Assembly (NCBI GenBank): GCA_951813295.1
Contig: CATOTI010000001.1
Coordinates: forward strand, 682,001-746,000
Origin: an uncultured Pseudomonadales bacterium
Lineage (GTDB): Bacteria; Pseudomonadota; Gammaproteobacteria; Pseudomonadales; Azotimanducaceae
Reading direction: 5' to 3'
Length of the DNA: 64,000 bases
Shown: positions 18,769 through 27,067 of the stretch, piece by piece
Layout of the letters: every line of letters starts with the position of its first letter
Position numbering within the stretch: the first letter of the stretch is position 1
The notes under the pieces: model-generated
Told to the model about the DNA's origin: nothing
Databases searched by the model: none
The model's input: only the letters and a program-made list of their open reading frames with translations
Translations under genes and position numbers: made by a program

Positions 18769-18774
18769 TATGAT
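18769..18774 (+). promoter_or_regulatory. Putative -10 element (TATGAT) for the gsp operon
   Basis: TATGAT lies 28 bases before the gspE ATG in the 187-base divergent spacer. No convincing -35 is placed 16-18 bases upstream. The same hexamer flanked as G-TATGAT-C occurs before moaA and before the small lipoprotein gene. Confidence 0.3.
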
Positions 18775-18801
18775 CAGCACGCACGCCCCAGTTGGTAGCT
18801 A

Positions 18802-20325
18802 ATGGCCGAATCCGCGACAGAGACGACCGAAGAAGGGAGCATCGAGCAATCCAACGCGCATCGCGCGACGCCGTTGCCATTCGCTTTCGCCAAACGATTC
18901 GGCGTCGTCATCGTACCGGGTCTCGATGAGACGCTGATCGTTGCCTACGTTCGCGCGCCCAGCATCTCGACGATGGCAGAGATTCGGCGATTCTGCGCCC
19001 GGCCGTTCGAATTGAAGGCCGTCAGCGAGGGCGAGTTCGAGACGCTCCTGGGTGAGGTCTACTCCACGGACGCTTCGGCCGCAAAGCAGGTTGCCGAGGA
19101 TATCGGTGAAGATCTCGATCTTGCGGAACTCGCCGATTCCGTACCGGAGACCGAAGATCTCCTCGACCGCCAGGACGATGCCCCGATCATTCGGCTGATC
19201 AACGCCTTGCTCGCCGAAGGGATTCGCGAAGGCGCATCGGATGTCCACGTCGAGACATTCGAACGAACAGTCCGTGTGCGTTTTCGCGTGGACGGCGTCA
19301 TGCGCGAAGTCGTACCTCTCAAACGTGAGATCGCGCCGCTGTTGGTCTCTCGTATCAAGGTGATGGCGAAGCTCGACATCGCCGAAAAAAGGATTCCTCA
19401 AGACGGTCGCATTCCGCTACGAATCGGCGGGCGTGAGGTCGACGTGCGAGTCTCGACGCTGCCGACGGCGGTCGGCGAGCGCGTCGTCATGCGCTTGCTC
19501 GACAAACAATCGAGTTCCCTGGCGCTCACCAAACTGGGTATGGATGACCTGACGCTTCTGCGAGTACGCGAACTCGTCCATCGGCCGCACGGGATCTTCC
19601 TCGTGACGGGCCCCACCGGATCGGGAAAAACGACCACGCTCTATGCCGCGATGCGTGAACTCGATGCCGATTCGACCAACATCCTGACGATTGAAAACCC
19701 GATCGAGTACAACATCACGGGCATCGGTCAGACGCAGGTCAACGAAAAGGCCGACATGACCTTTGCTCGCGGGCTTCGCGCGATTCTCCGCCAGGATCCG
19801 GACGTCGTCATGGTCGGCGAGATCCGCGATATTGAAACCGCCGAGACGGCGGTGCAGGCGAGTTTGACCGGCCACCTCGTCATGTCGACGGTTCACACGA
19901 ATACCGCCGTCGGGTCAGTGACCCGGCTGGTCGACATGGGGGTCGAACCGTTCCTCCTCGCCTCGAGTGTCGTCGGCATGCTCTCGCAACGTCTCGTGCG
20001 GGTTCTCTGTCCCGACTGCAAACGGCCCGAAACGCCGACCGAGTTCGAAAAACGATTCCTCGGGGGTGACGGCGCGGACGTCGTCTACCGCCCCGAAGGT
20101 TGTGATGCGTGCGCACAGGCCGGTTTTCGCGGTCGCACGGGAATCTATGAACTCGTCACCGCCGACGATCACCTCCGCTCGCTCATCCACGATCGCGCGT
20201 CGGAACAAGCCTTGAACGACTACGCGCGCGAACACTCGCCGGGTATCGCCGAAGACGGGCGCCGGAAGATTCGAGCAGGCATCACCTCCGTCGAAGAGAT
20301 CATGCGCGTCGCTATAGCGGAATAA
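18802..20325 (+). CDS. gspE: Type II secretion ATPase GspE
   Basis: A 507-residue cytoplasmic hexameric ATPase that drives pseudopilus assembly. Domains in order: an N1E region to about residue 110 that contacts GspL, the N2E domain beginning APIIRLINALLAEGIREGASDVHVE, Walker A GPTGSGKTT near 273, the Asp box, Walker B VVMVGEIRDIETAETA, the His box GHLVMSTVHTNTA, and the zinc-binding pair CPDC / CDAC near 396-433. All catalytic elements are present. It opens a tightly packed operon; the stop and the gspF start share one base. Confidence 0.95.
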   Translation: MAESATETTEEGSIEQSNAHRATPLPFAFAKRFGVVIVPGLDETLIVAYVRAPSISTMAEIRRFCARPFELKAVSEGEFETLLGEVYSTDASAAKQVAEDIGEDLDLAELADSVPETEDLLDRQDDAPIIRLINALLAEGIREGASDVHVETFERTVRVRFRVDGVMREVVPLKREIAPLLVSRIKVMAKLDIAEKRIPQDGRIPLRIGGREVDVRVSTLPTAVGERVVMRLLDKQSSSLALTKLGMDDLTLLRVRELVHRPHGIFLVTGPTGSGKTTTLYAAMRELDADSTNILTIENPIEYNITGIGQTQVNEKADMTFARGLRAILRQDPDVVMVGEIRDIETAETAVQASLTGHLVMSTVHTNTAVGSVTRLVDMGVEPFLLASSVVGMLSQRLVRVLCPDCKRPETPTEFEKRFLGGDGADVVYRPEGCDACAQAGFRGRTGIYELVTADDHLRSLIHDRASEQALNDYAREHSPGIAEDGRRKIRAGITSVEEIMRVAIAE

Positions 20326-21563
20326 TGGCTGTCTACGAGTTTGCGGCGCTCGATGCCAACGGCCGCCAGAAGAAAGGGCTCATCGAAGGCGACAGCAGCC
20401 GACATGCCCGCCAATTGCTGCGCGATCAGGGCCTGGCGCCGCTTTCGGTCTCGTCGGCCAAGGAATCCAACGGCAGCGGGACGGCAACGCTCGAACGAAT
20501 CGGAGCCGGACGCTTGTCCGGAGCGGCCAGGCTCTCGCCGCTCGAACTGGCGCTTTTTACGCGTCAACTGGCCACGCTTGTCGGGGCGGGTTTACCGATC
20601 GAAGAAGCGCTCGGCGCGGTCGCACAGCAGAACGAGAAGCAGAAGAACCGCGCCATGATTATGGACGTGCGTAACCGTGTCCTCGAAGGCCGGTCGCTCG
20701 CCGTCGCCATGGCCGATTTCCCGAAAACGTTTGCACCGATGTACCGCTCGACAGTCGCATCGGGTGAACAGTCCGGCTATCTCGATGCCGTCCTGACCAA
20801 CCTCGCGAGCTATACCGAAGAACGCTACGAATCGAACCGCAACATCCAGATGGCGCTCTTCTACCCCGTACTCCTGTTGATCATCTCGCTCCTGATCGTC
20901 TCGGGTCTGATGATCTACGTGGTACCCGATATCGTCGAGGTGTTCGCCCATACGGGCGACGATCTACCGATGCTGACACAGGTGATGATCTCGCTGTCGG
21001 CGTTCCTGCAGGACTATTTCTGGGCCGTTGGACTCGTCATCGCCGCCACGATCGTCATCATCCGATGGTTACTCGCGAAGGACGACATCCGCCTTCGTTG
21101 GGATCGGCGCAAGCTCTCGCTCCCGCTGATCGGCAAGGTCACCCGCGGCGGCAACGCTTCACGGTTTGCGAGCACACTGTCGATTCTCACGACATCGGGC
21201 GTACCGCTGGTCGATGCGATGACGATCGCGACCGAGGTGGTTTCGAACCGAGCGCTCAAGAAGCGACTCACCGTAGCCCTGCAGCGCGTGAGCGAAGGGT
21301 CGAGCCTGCGCATGGCACTCGATTCGGTCGGCTATTTCCCACCGATGATGCTGCACATGGTCGGCAGCGGCGAAGCGAGCGGACAGCTCGACGACATGCT
21401 CGCCAAGGTCGCGGAGTATCAGCAGCAGGAACTCGAACGGTTCCTGCAGACCCTCATTCAATTGCTCCAGCCTCTGATGCTCCTCCTCATGGCCGGGATG
21501 GTGCTCACGATCGTCATGGCTGTGTTGCTTCCGATCCTCAATATGAACCAACTCGATTTCTAA
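20325..21563 (+). CDS. gspF: Type II secretion inner-membrane platform protein GspF
   Basis: A 412-residue polytopic protein with two T2SSF repeats. LARQLATL-like FTRQLATLVGAGLPIEEALG opens the first, FASTLSILTTSGVPLVDAM the second. Hydrophobic helices are seen at YPVLLLIISLLIVSGLMIYVV, FWAVGLVIAATIVIIRWLL and the C-terminal LMLLLMAGMVLTIVMAVLLP. The end MNQL is typical. It is translated from an ATG overlapping the gspE stop. Confidence 0.95.
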   Translation: MAVYEFAALDANGRQKKGLIEGDSSRHARQLLRDQGLAPLSVSSAKESNGSGTATLERIGAGRLSGAARLSPLELALFTRQLATLVGAGLPIEEALGAVAQQNEKQKNRAMIMDVRNRVLEGRSLAVAMADFPKTFAPMYRSTVASGEQSGYLDAVLTNLASYTEERYESNRNIQMALFYPVLLLIISLLIVSGLMIYVVPDIVEVFAHTGDDLPMLTQVMISLSAFLQDYFWAVGLVIAATIVIIRWLLAKDDIRLRWDRRKLSLPLIGKVTRGGNASRFASTLSILTTSGVPLVDAMTIATEVVSNRALKKRLTVALQRVSEGSSLRMALDSVGYFPPMMLHMVGSGEASGQLDDMLAKVAEYQQQELERFLQTLIQLLQPLMLLLMAGMVLTIVMAVLLPILNMNQLDF

Positions 21564-21566
21564 ACG

Positions 21567-22034
21567 ATGCACATGAAACGTCCCAACCGCAGCCCTCGTT
21601 CTCGAACCGGGAAACGCGTACGGAAAACGCGCGGCTTCTCACTCATCGAGATCATGATGGTCGTCGTCATTATCGGAATCATCGGTGCGATGTTGGTGCC
21701 GAACCTCATCGGCCGCGGTGACCAGGCGCGAATCACCGCGGCGAAGACCGATCTTCGCTCGATCGCGGCTGCGCTCGACCTTTATCGACTCGACAACAGC
21801 GTCTATCCATCGACGTCGCAAGGGCTGGCAGCTCTCGTTTCGAAACCCGCTGGCTTTCCCGCCCCGAAACGCTGGGGACCCGACCCGTACCTCAGGAAGT
21901 CACCGGTCGATCCGTGGGAAAACGAATTCGTCTACTCGAACGAGGGGAGGTCATTCACGCTGATGTCGCTCGGCGCGGACGGTATCGAGGGCGGCGACGA
22001 CATCAACGCCGACATCCGCTACGCGGATCTCTGA
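21567..22034 (+). CDS. gspG: Type II secretion major pseudopilin GspG
   Basis: A 155-residue precursor with a long positively charged leader and a prepilin peptidase site RKTRG|FSLIEIMMVVVIIG, where the fifth mature residue is the required Glu. The downstream body has the GspG hallmarks LRSIAAALDLYRLDNSVYPST, QGLAALV and the calcium-loop region ADGIEGGDDINADI. It forms the main shaft of the periplasmic pseudopilus. Start codons at 21567 or 21573 differ by only two residues. Confidence 0.95.
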   Translation: MHMKRPNRSPRSRTGKRVRKTRGFSLIEIMMVVVIIGIIGAMLVPNLIGRGDQARITAAKTDLRSIAAALDLYRLDNSVYPSTSQGLAALVSKPAGFPAPKRWGPDPYLRKSPVDPWENEFVYSNEGRSFTLMSLGADGIEGGDDINADIRYADL

Positions 22035-22044
22035 TTTCCGGTCG

Positions 22045-22569
22045 ATGTCGCACCGCACGGCGAGCCGCTCGAAGGGGCTGACCCTCGTCGAGGTGATTCT
22101 CGTCGTGGGGCTCATCGGCGTGCTGGTTGCGACTGTGATGTCGACGCTTGGTGGTGCATTCAACAAACACGAACTAGAGGCGGAAGCGAAACGCCTCGCT
22201 TCGGTTGTCGAACTCGTGCGTCGCGAAGCCGTGCTACGCAACGAAGCCCTCGCGATCGCAATTGACCCCGACGGCTATTCCGTCGTACAACCAGTCGCCC
22301 AGGGTCGCTGGCCCCTGGTCGGACAGCCACCGCTGGGGCGTCACGACGTGGCCGACGGAATCGAGATCTTCGTACCCGTTCGAGGCAAGCAGCGACGCGA
22401 TACCGTCGTGGTATACGAAAGCGGCGAATTGACGCCTTTCGACGTCCAGCTCACCGCTATATCCGCCGAAGAGGCGTGGTATGTCGCCAGCGACGGACTC
22501 GCGCGCGCGGAGGCAAGTCTCAGCGCACCCGTCGACCGTCGGCCTAAATCCGTCATCCTGTCGATGTGA
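22045..22569 (+). CDS. gspH: Type II secretion minor pseudopilin GspH
   Basis: A 174-residue type IV pilin-like precursor with cleavage site SKG|LTLVEVILVVGLIGVL. The first mature residue is Leu rather than the usual Phe; Glu5 is kept. After the helix, VELVRREAVLRNEALAIAIDPDGYSVV matches the GspH globular domain. Its stop overlaps the gspI GTG start. Confidence 0.88.
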   Translation: MSHRTASRSKGLTLVEVILVVGLIGVLVATVMSTLGGAFNKHELEAEAKRLASVVELVRREAVLRNEALAIAIDPDGYSVVQPVAQGRWPLVGQPPLGRHDVADGIEIFVPVRGKQRRDTVVVYESGELTPFDVQLTAISAEEAWYVASDGLARAEASLSAPVDRRPKSVILSM

Positions 22570-22961
22570 GCACTCGGCGCGCCGCAAAGAAGGGATTCAC
22601 GCTACTCGAGCTGATGGTCGCCCTGGCGATCGTCGCAACGGTCGCGGCGACCGTCTTCAATCGAGGCGGCGACGCGATCACCACGATGATCAGACTCGAG
22701 GATCGAACCCTCGCGCGCTGGATCGCGGAGAATGAAATCGCGACGATCCGGATCGGACGGATGACCATCGATGATGCGATGCCTATCCGCACGGAGCGGC
22801 GCCGGGTCGAGTATGCGAATCGCGCCTGGCAGGTCATCGTCGAGACGTCGTCGACCCGGCATCCCTTACTGCGGCGTGTCGACGTCAGCGTCTTTTCCGA
22901 TACGACGGCGTCCGATGCCGTACCGATCGACATCCTCACGACTTTCGTGGGCCGCTACTGA
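22566..22961 (+). CDS. gspI: Type II secretion minor pseudopilin GspI
   Basis: A 131-residue precursor. Cleavage site AKKG|FTLLELMVALAIVATVAA with Glu5 present. The GspI-typical LARWIAENEIATIRI follows the helix. GspI is a tip component with GspJ and GspK. The start is GTG at 22566, inside the last codons of gspH, and the stop overlaps the gspJ ATG by one base. Confidence 0.9.
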   Translation: MSTRRAAKKGFTLLELMVALAIVATVAATVFNRGGDAITTMIRLEDRTLARWIAENEIATIRIGRMTIDDAMPIRTERRRVEYANRAWQVIVETSSTRHPLLRRVDVSVFSDTTASDAVPIDILTTFVGRY

Positions 22962-23602
22962 TGTCCCGAGCGCGAGGGTTCACGCTGCTGGAGATCGTCG
23001 TCGCGTTGGCCGTTTTTGCGGTAATCGGCGTGTTGTCGAGTCAGCTTCTCATGCGAATGGTCGACATCACGCACGCGACCGATGCACGCGGCAGCGCGCT
23101 CGTCGACCTTCAACGTGCCCTCGACGTGCTGCAACGCGACCTCGAGCAGATCGCCCATCGGGGTATCCGCAACGAATTCGGCGATCACGAAGACGCGATC
23201 CAGCTCGGCGCCCGCGGTTTCGTCGAGTTCACTCGGACCGGATGGCGCAACCCCTTAGGCGAGGCACGCTCCGAGCTGCAGCGGGTTTCTTTCACATTGA
23301 GTGAGGGGACGCTTTACCGGCTCTACTGGGACGTTCTCGATCGCGCGCCGAACAGCGAACCGCGCGTGCAGGCGGTGCTTGGTGGCGTGACACGCGCGAG
23401 CGTCCGGGCGATCGATCAGTGGGGAAACGCCCACAGCTTCTGGCCACCAATGGACGGTGCCGACGACGTTCCCTATATCGCCGCACTCGATGTCGGCCTC
23501 GAGGTCGAGTCCGTTGGGCCGATCAACCGTGTCTTCCTGATCCCCACGGATCCGATGCTCGCCAGTCCGGACGCGGAAGAGCCGGGGGAGGGCGAGGAGT
23601 GA
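22961..23602 (+). CDS. gspJ: Type II secretion minor pseudopilin GspJ
   Basis: A 213-residue precursor with site RARG|FTLLEIVVALAVFAVIG and Glu5. The body includes LQRALDVLQRDLEQIAHRGIRNEFG and a YRLYWDVLDRAPNSEPR stretch typical of GspJ. The last residues are acidic (DAEEPGEGEE). Part of the pseudopilus tip complex. The stop overlaps the gspK GTG. Confidence 0.9.
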   Translation: MSRARGFTLLEIVVALAVFAVIGVLSSQLLMRMVDITHATDARGSALVDLQRALDVLQRDLEQIAHRGIRNEFGDHEDAIQLGARGFVEFTRTGWRNPLGEARSELQRVSFTLSEGTLYRLYWDVLDRAPNSEPRVQAVLGGVTRASVRAIDQWGNAHSFWPPMDGADDVPYIAALDVGLEVESVGPINRVFLIPTDPMLASPDAEEPGEGEE

Positions 23603-24567
23603 GCGTGGCGAGATCCAACGCGACACGACGGCCCCAGGGGATCGCCCTCGTTGCGGTTCTGATGATCGTCGCACTCATTTCGATCCTCGCTTACCACCTG
23701 GTCTCACAGCACCTTCTGATGGTGTCGTTCGCCCGGCAGAGCCTCGAGGTCGTGCAAGTCCGCCAGCTCGCTCGCGGCGGTGAAGCGCTGGCGCGTCAGT
23801 TTCTCTTCGAGGACTGGGAGGACGAGGCGCGACGTGAAATCGACGCCTTAAACGATGTCTGGGCGGGGAAGATCGAGACGCTGTCCTCGGACAACGGCAC
23901 GATCGAACTACGCATCAGCGACGCGACAGCACGACTCAACGTCAATACGATCATCAACGAGCCCGAACATCTGGCGCGCCTGCAACGCGTACTCGATTAT
24001 CACGAGATCGATCGAGCCGTCGCCGATCGTTGGCTTGATTTCATCGACGAAGACCTCGAAACAAAAGGTTTCGGGGCGGAGGACGGTGACTATCTTCTGC
24101 GCGAACCTCCGTTTCGCGTCAGCAACCAACCGGTCACGTCCGTCGAGGAACTACTGGCGATCGTCGAGCTGACGGAGGAGGAGAAGTCCGCGTTGCGGAC
24201 GAGCCTCGCTGCCTTACCGGCGGATGTCATTACGATCAACGTGAATACGGTGATGGACGAGGCGGTGGTTTCTGCCTTGGGCGCAGGCGTAACGCGTGCC
24301 GACATCGATCAGTTGCTCGAAAGCGACCGCGAGTTCGAGAGCGTCGAGGAGGTCACCGGCCCCTTCGCCGTGTTTGCGGGCAATCCGGACTACCTCGCCA
24401 CCACGACCCAGTACTTCGTCGTCGAAGTCCGCGCGCGTCAGGGTGAATATCGCGCTGACCTCCGCTCAGTGGTTTTCCGCGACCCCGCCACGGGACATCT
24501 CAAAGTGATCGCGCGCGATTTCGGTGGACGTGTCGATTTCGAAGACCAGCAGGCGCGTCCGTCGTGA
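23599..24567 (+). CDS. gspK: Type II secretion minor pseudopilin GspK
   Basis: A 322-residue tip pseudopilin. The leader ends PQG|IALVAVLMIVALISILAYHL, with no Glu5, which is normal for GspK because it caps the pseudopilus. The large globular domain shows ARLNVNTIINEPEHLARLQRV and a second VITINVNTVMDEAVVSALG, the helical insert pattern of this family. Starts are GTG at 23599 or GTG at 23605; the frame opens earlier only inside gspJ. A 112-base gap with no gene separates it from gspL. Confidence 0.92.
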   Translation: MSVARSNATRRPQGIALVAVLMIVALISILAYHLVSQHLLMVSFARQSLEVVQVRQLARGGEALARQFLFEDWEDEARREIDALNDVWAGKIETLSSDNGTIELRISDATARLNVNTIINEPEHLARLQRVLDYHEIDRAVADRWLDFIDEDLETKGFGAEDGDYLLREPPFRVSNQPVTSVEELLAIVELTEEEKSALRTSLAALPADVITINVNTVMDEAVVSALGAGVTRADIDQLLESDREFESVEEVTGPFAVFAGNPDYLATTTQYFVVEVRARQGEYRADLRSVVFRDPATGHLKVIARDFGGRVDFEDQQARPS

Positions 24568-24679
24568 CGGTCACACACGCGCGCGAAACCTTCGACGAAA
24601 CCGGAGTCATCGACGAGAATGGCGGCGATCGGCACGCCTCCCACGCTTGGAGAAATGCCGATTCCGGAGTAACTCATTG

Positions 24680-25978
24680 ATGCCTAAGCTTTTTCTTCGA
24701 ATCCGCGACCATGAAGTCGACTACCTGGTACGGGGCCTCACCCCGGCCGACGCTATCGACGAGTCGAACCAGCCGAGCGAACCCGCGCAGAACTCGGTTT
24801 CCGGTTCGTGTGCGCTCGACGAACTCGCCGATGTCGTCGCGGAATGGGTCGGCAGCGATCCCTGGACGCTCGACCCGACGGCCGTTGTCGTCTTCATACC
24901 GACCGCCCAGACCCTCTCGATCACCTGCGAGGTGCCGGGCCGCAACGTAGCCCAGCGACGTCGAGCTTTGCCGTTCGCCGTCGAGGAGTTCGTCACGGCG
25001 AACGTCGAGTCACTCCATATCGCTACGGGTGAAATCGAACGGGACAGGGCGATTCGCACGCTCTGTGTCCCGAAAACGACGATTGACGAATGGCTCGACG
25101 TCCTGCGCAACGCGCAGGTCGAACCCGGGTTGATGACGGCCGATGCCTACGCGCTTCCGGCACCGGTCGATGAAGCCATCGTCTGGTTCGAAGACGACCT
25201 CGCGACGATCCGCTCGCCAGCGCAAATCGCCACTATCGACAGCGCCAATCTCAACCTCGTCCTCGCGAGCCTGCGCGAAGAATTCGACGTCGACGAAGAC
25301 AAGCCAGTGCTCGTTCAGATCAACGGATCCGCGTCGACAAAAGCGCTTCGCGACGCCGGGTTTCTGACCAACGAAGTTCGCTCGGAAGTGGTCGGCCCGG
25401 CCCTCGAGTATTTCGCCGCTCAAGCGGACGAACGCAAGCTCGATGGCCCTCCTTATGCGCCGATCAACCTGCTGCAGGGCGACTACCGACCGATCAAGCG
25501 CCTGAGTTCCACGAGCGAAGGCTTTCGATCGGTGCTCCGCTGGGTTGCGAGCGTAGCGCTGCTGGTCGTTGTCCTGACCGCAGTCGAAGGCGTCTGGGCG
25601 TCTCGTCGGGCCGATCTCGAGCGTGTGCGAGCCAACGATCTCTACGAAGAACTCTTCGAAGCTCGCCCGAGTGGTAACCCTGCAGCGCGAATGCGGCGCG
25701 CACTCGGCCGGATGCCAGACGAGGACGGCGCGGATTTTCTACCGCTCCTCGACGCGCTGGCGCACAGTCTCGAAGCAAGCGTGACGACGTTTTCGTTACG
25801 CAACCTCTCTTTCGCGAAGGGGCAGCGAGGACTCGTCGCCGATCTCGCGGTGCCCGACTACGCCTCGCTGGACGCCCTCGAAGAGGCCGTGACGGAGCGT
25901 GGCCTCGCCTGGACGTTGAGTTCCGCGCAACAGGAAGACAACCGAATACGTGCCCGCATCATGGTGGAAGCACTGTGA
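24680..25978 (+). CDS. gspL: Type II secretion protein GspL
   Basis: A 432-residue bitopic inner-membrane protein that recruits GspE. The cytoplasmic actin-like domain occupies about 1-280 (PGRNVAQRRRALPFAVEEFV is the typical segment). One membrane helix (VLRWVASVALLVVVLTAVEG) follows near 280-300, then a ferredoxin-like periplasmic domain. ATG at 24680 is chosen because GGAGT lies nine bases upstream and the product begins MPKLFLRIRD. The upstream in-frame opening overlaps gspK. It overlaps gspM by four bases. Confidence 0.9.
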   Translation: MPKLFLRIRDHEVDYLVRGLTPADAIDESNQPSEPAQNSVSGSCALDELADVVAEWVGSDPWTLDPTAVVVFIPTAQTLSITCEVPGRNVAQRRRALPFAVEEFVTANVESLHIATGEIERDRAIRTLCVPKTTIDEWLDVLRNAQVEPGLMTADAYALPAPVDEAIVWFEDDLATIRSPAQIATIDSANLNLVLASLREEFDVDEDKPVLVQINGSASTKALRDAGFLTNEVRSEVVGPALEYFAAQADERKLDGPPYAPINLLQGDYRPIKRLSSTSEGFRSVLRWVASVALLVVVLTAVEGVWASRRADLERVRANDLYEELFEARPSGNPAARMRRALGRMPDEDGADFLPLLDALAHSLEASVTTFSLRNLSFAKGQRGLVADLAVPDYASLDALEEAVTERGLAWTLSSAQQEDNRIRARIMVEAL

Positions 25979-26472
25979 TCGAAGCGCTACGTCGCGAATG
26001 GGCGCGTTCATCGACCGGACGCTGGTTCGTCCGGCTGACGAGCCGTGAGCAGTGGCTCGTGCGGACGTTCGTCGCAGTCGCCGCGTTCGCGCTCGCTTAC
26101 CTTCTGGTCATCCAACCGATCGTCGATTACCGCCACGCGCAGGTCGAACGCTGGCGATCAGAGGCAGGTGGCGTGGCCTGGATCGAAGCCAATCGCGAGC
26201 AGGCGGCAAGCCTCGACGCCACGACCGGCGCCGCGGATGAATCCACGCGCCTCTCGACCATCAACGCGGCGGCGGAAGCGCTCGATGTCCCGCTACGCTC
26301 GATCCGACCGGAGGCCTCTGGCGGTTTCAGCGTGAGGATCGAGGGTCAGGAGTTCAACGCCGTACTCGCGTGGATCGCGATCCTGAACGATCGCTACGGC
26401 CTGCAGGTTGCCAACGCGCAGATCGATTTTCACAGCGCCGGGCGCGTCGACGCGCAGTTCACCGTGATTTAG
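25975..26472 (+). CDS. gspM: Type II secretion protein GspM
   Basis: A 165-residue inner-membrane protein that partners GspL. The cytoplasmic start LTSREQWLVRTFVAVAAFALAYLLVIQPI is the GspM pattern of a short tail plus one membrane helix, and the periplasmic part ends in a ferredoxin-like fold. The start is GTG, overlapping the gspL stop. This is the last gsp gene here: no gspN, gspC or gspD follows. Its 3' end overlaps a convergent gene by 14 bases. Confidence 0.88.
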   Translation: MIEALRREWARSSTGRWFVRLTSREQWLVRTFVAVAAFALAYLLVIQPIVDYRHAQVERWRSEAGGVAWIEANREQAASLDATTGAADESTRLSTINAAAEALDVPLRSIRPEASGGFSVRIEGQEFNAVLAWIAILNDRYGLQVANAQIDFHSAGRVDAQFTVI

Positions 26473-26917
26473 TCGGTTCCTCGTCCGCGTTCCTGCTCGC
26501 TGCGCCGGTAGCCGACTCCGCGCGGCTTGCTTCGACTTCGTCGAACCGACGTTTGGCTTCCCGGGCCATCTCCTCCGCCTTAGACGAGGCCTTAATCGCA
26601 TCATCGCGATGCGCGTCGAACAGGTCGATGAAAACATCACTGCGACGCCCGAGATGAAGAAGTTGCTGGAAGTAGTGATCGGGCGGCTTGGTGCGATCGA
26701 CGAATCCCATCACCGTCGCCGCGATCGAAATCGGGGAAAGCAGCAGGTCGCGAATGCCATCGGCGAGCAGCTTGAGTTGGAACACCAGGAGACGCATGAC
26801 GACTGAACGGCGATCGCCGGGCGCCGGGTCGTAGAGCTCGTCTTCGTCAAATTCGTCCACAGCGCGACCTCTACCGGTTCTGTCCCGTTCGCGTTTATCG
26901 ATTTCGTCGCTGGCCAT
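26459..26917 (-). CDS. Conserved hypothetical protein with amphipathic/hydrophobic core
   Basis: A 152-residue protein of no assigned function. The N-terminal third is acidic and charged (DEFDEDELYDPAPGD). The conserved-looking middle reads VVMRLLVFQLKLLADGIRDL, then LLSPISIAATVMGFVD and YFQQLLHLGRRSDVFIDLFD; similar short proteins occur across gammaproteobacteria. It may associate with the membrane through the LLLSPISIAATVMGF segment. The C-terminal tail is Ala/Glu-rich and probably coiled. ATG at 26917 is chosen because GAGGAGGGGGG precedes it; the open frame to 27142 is unsupported. It converges on gspM and diverges from the flavoenzyme operon. Confidence 0.75.
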   Translation of the reverse strand: MASDEIDKRERDRTGRGRAVDEFDEDELYDPAPGDRRSVVMRLLVFQLKLLADGIRDLLLSPISIAATVMGFVDRTKPPDHYFQQLLHLGRRSDVFIDLFDAHRDDAIKASSKAEEMAREAKRRFDEVEASRAESATGAASRNADEEPTKSR

Positions 26918-27067
26918 CCCCCCTCCTCGCAAGAACTTCCCGGCTTTCCCGGTTCGCCCGGCCTGATCTACTCTCGACGCCTCACGAGAGTAGGGCGATG
27001 GATTTGGTGCAGCAACCACACGAATCAATCCGCGACGAGGATCGACACGATCGACGGCGTCGAAATC

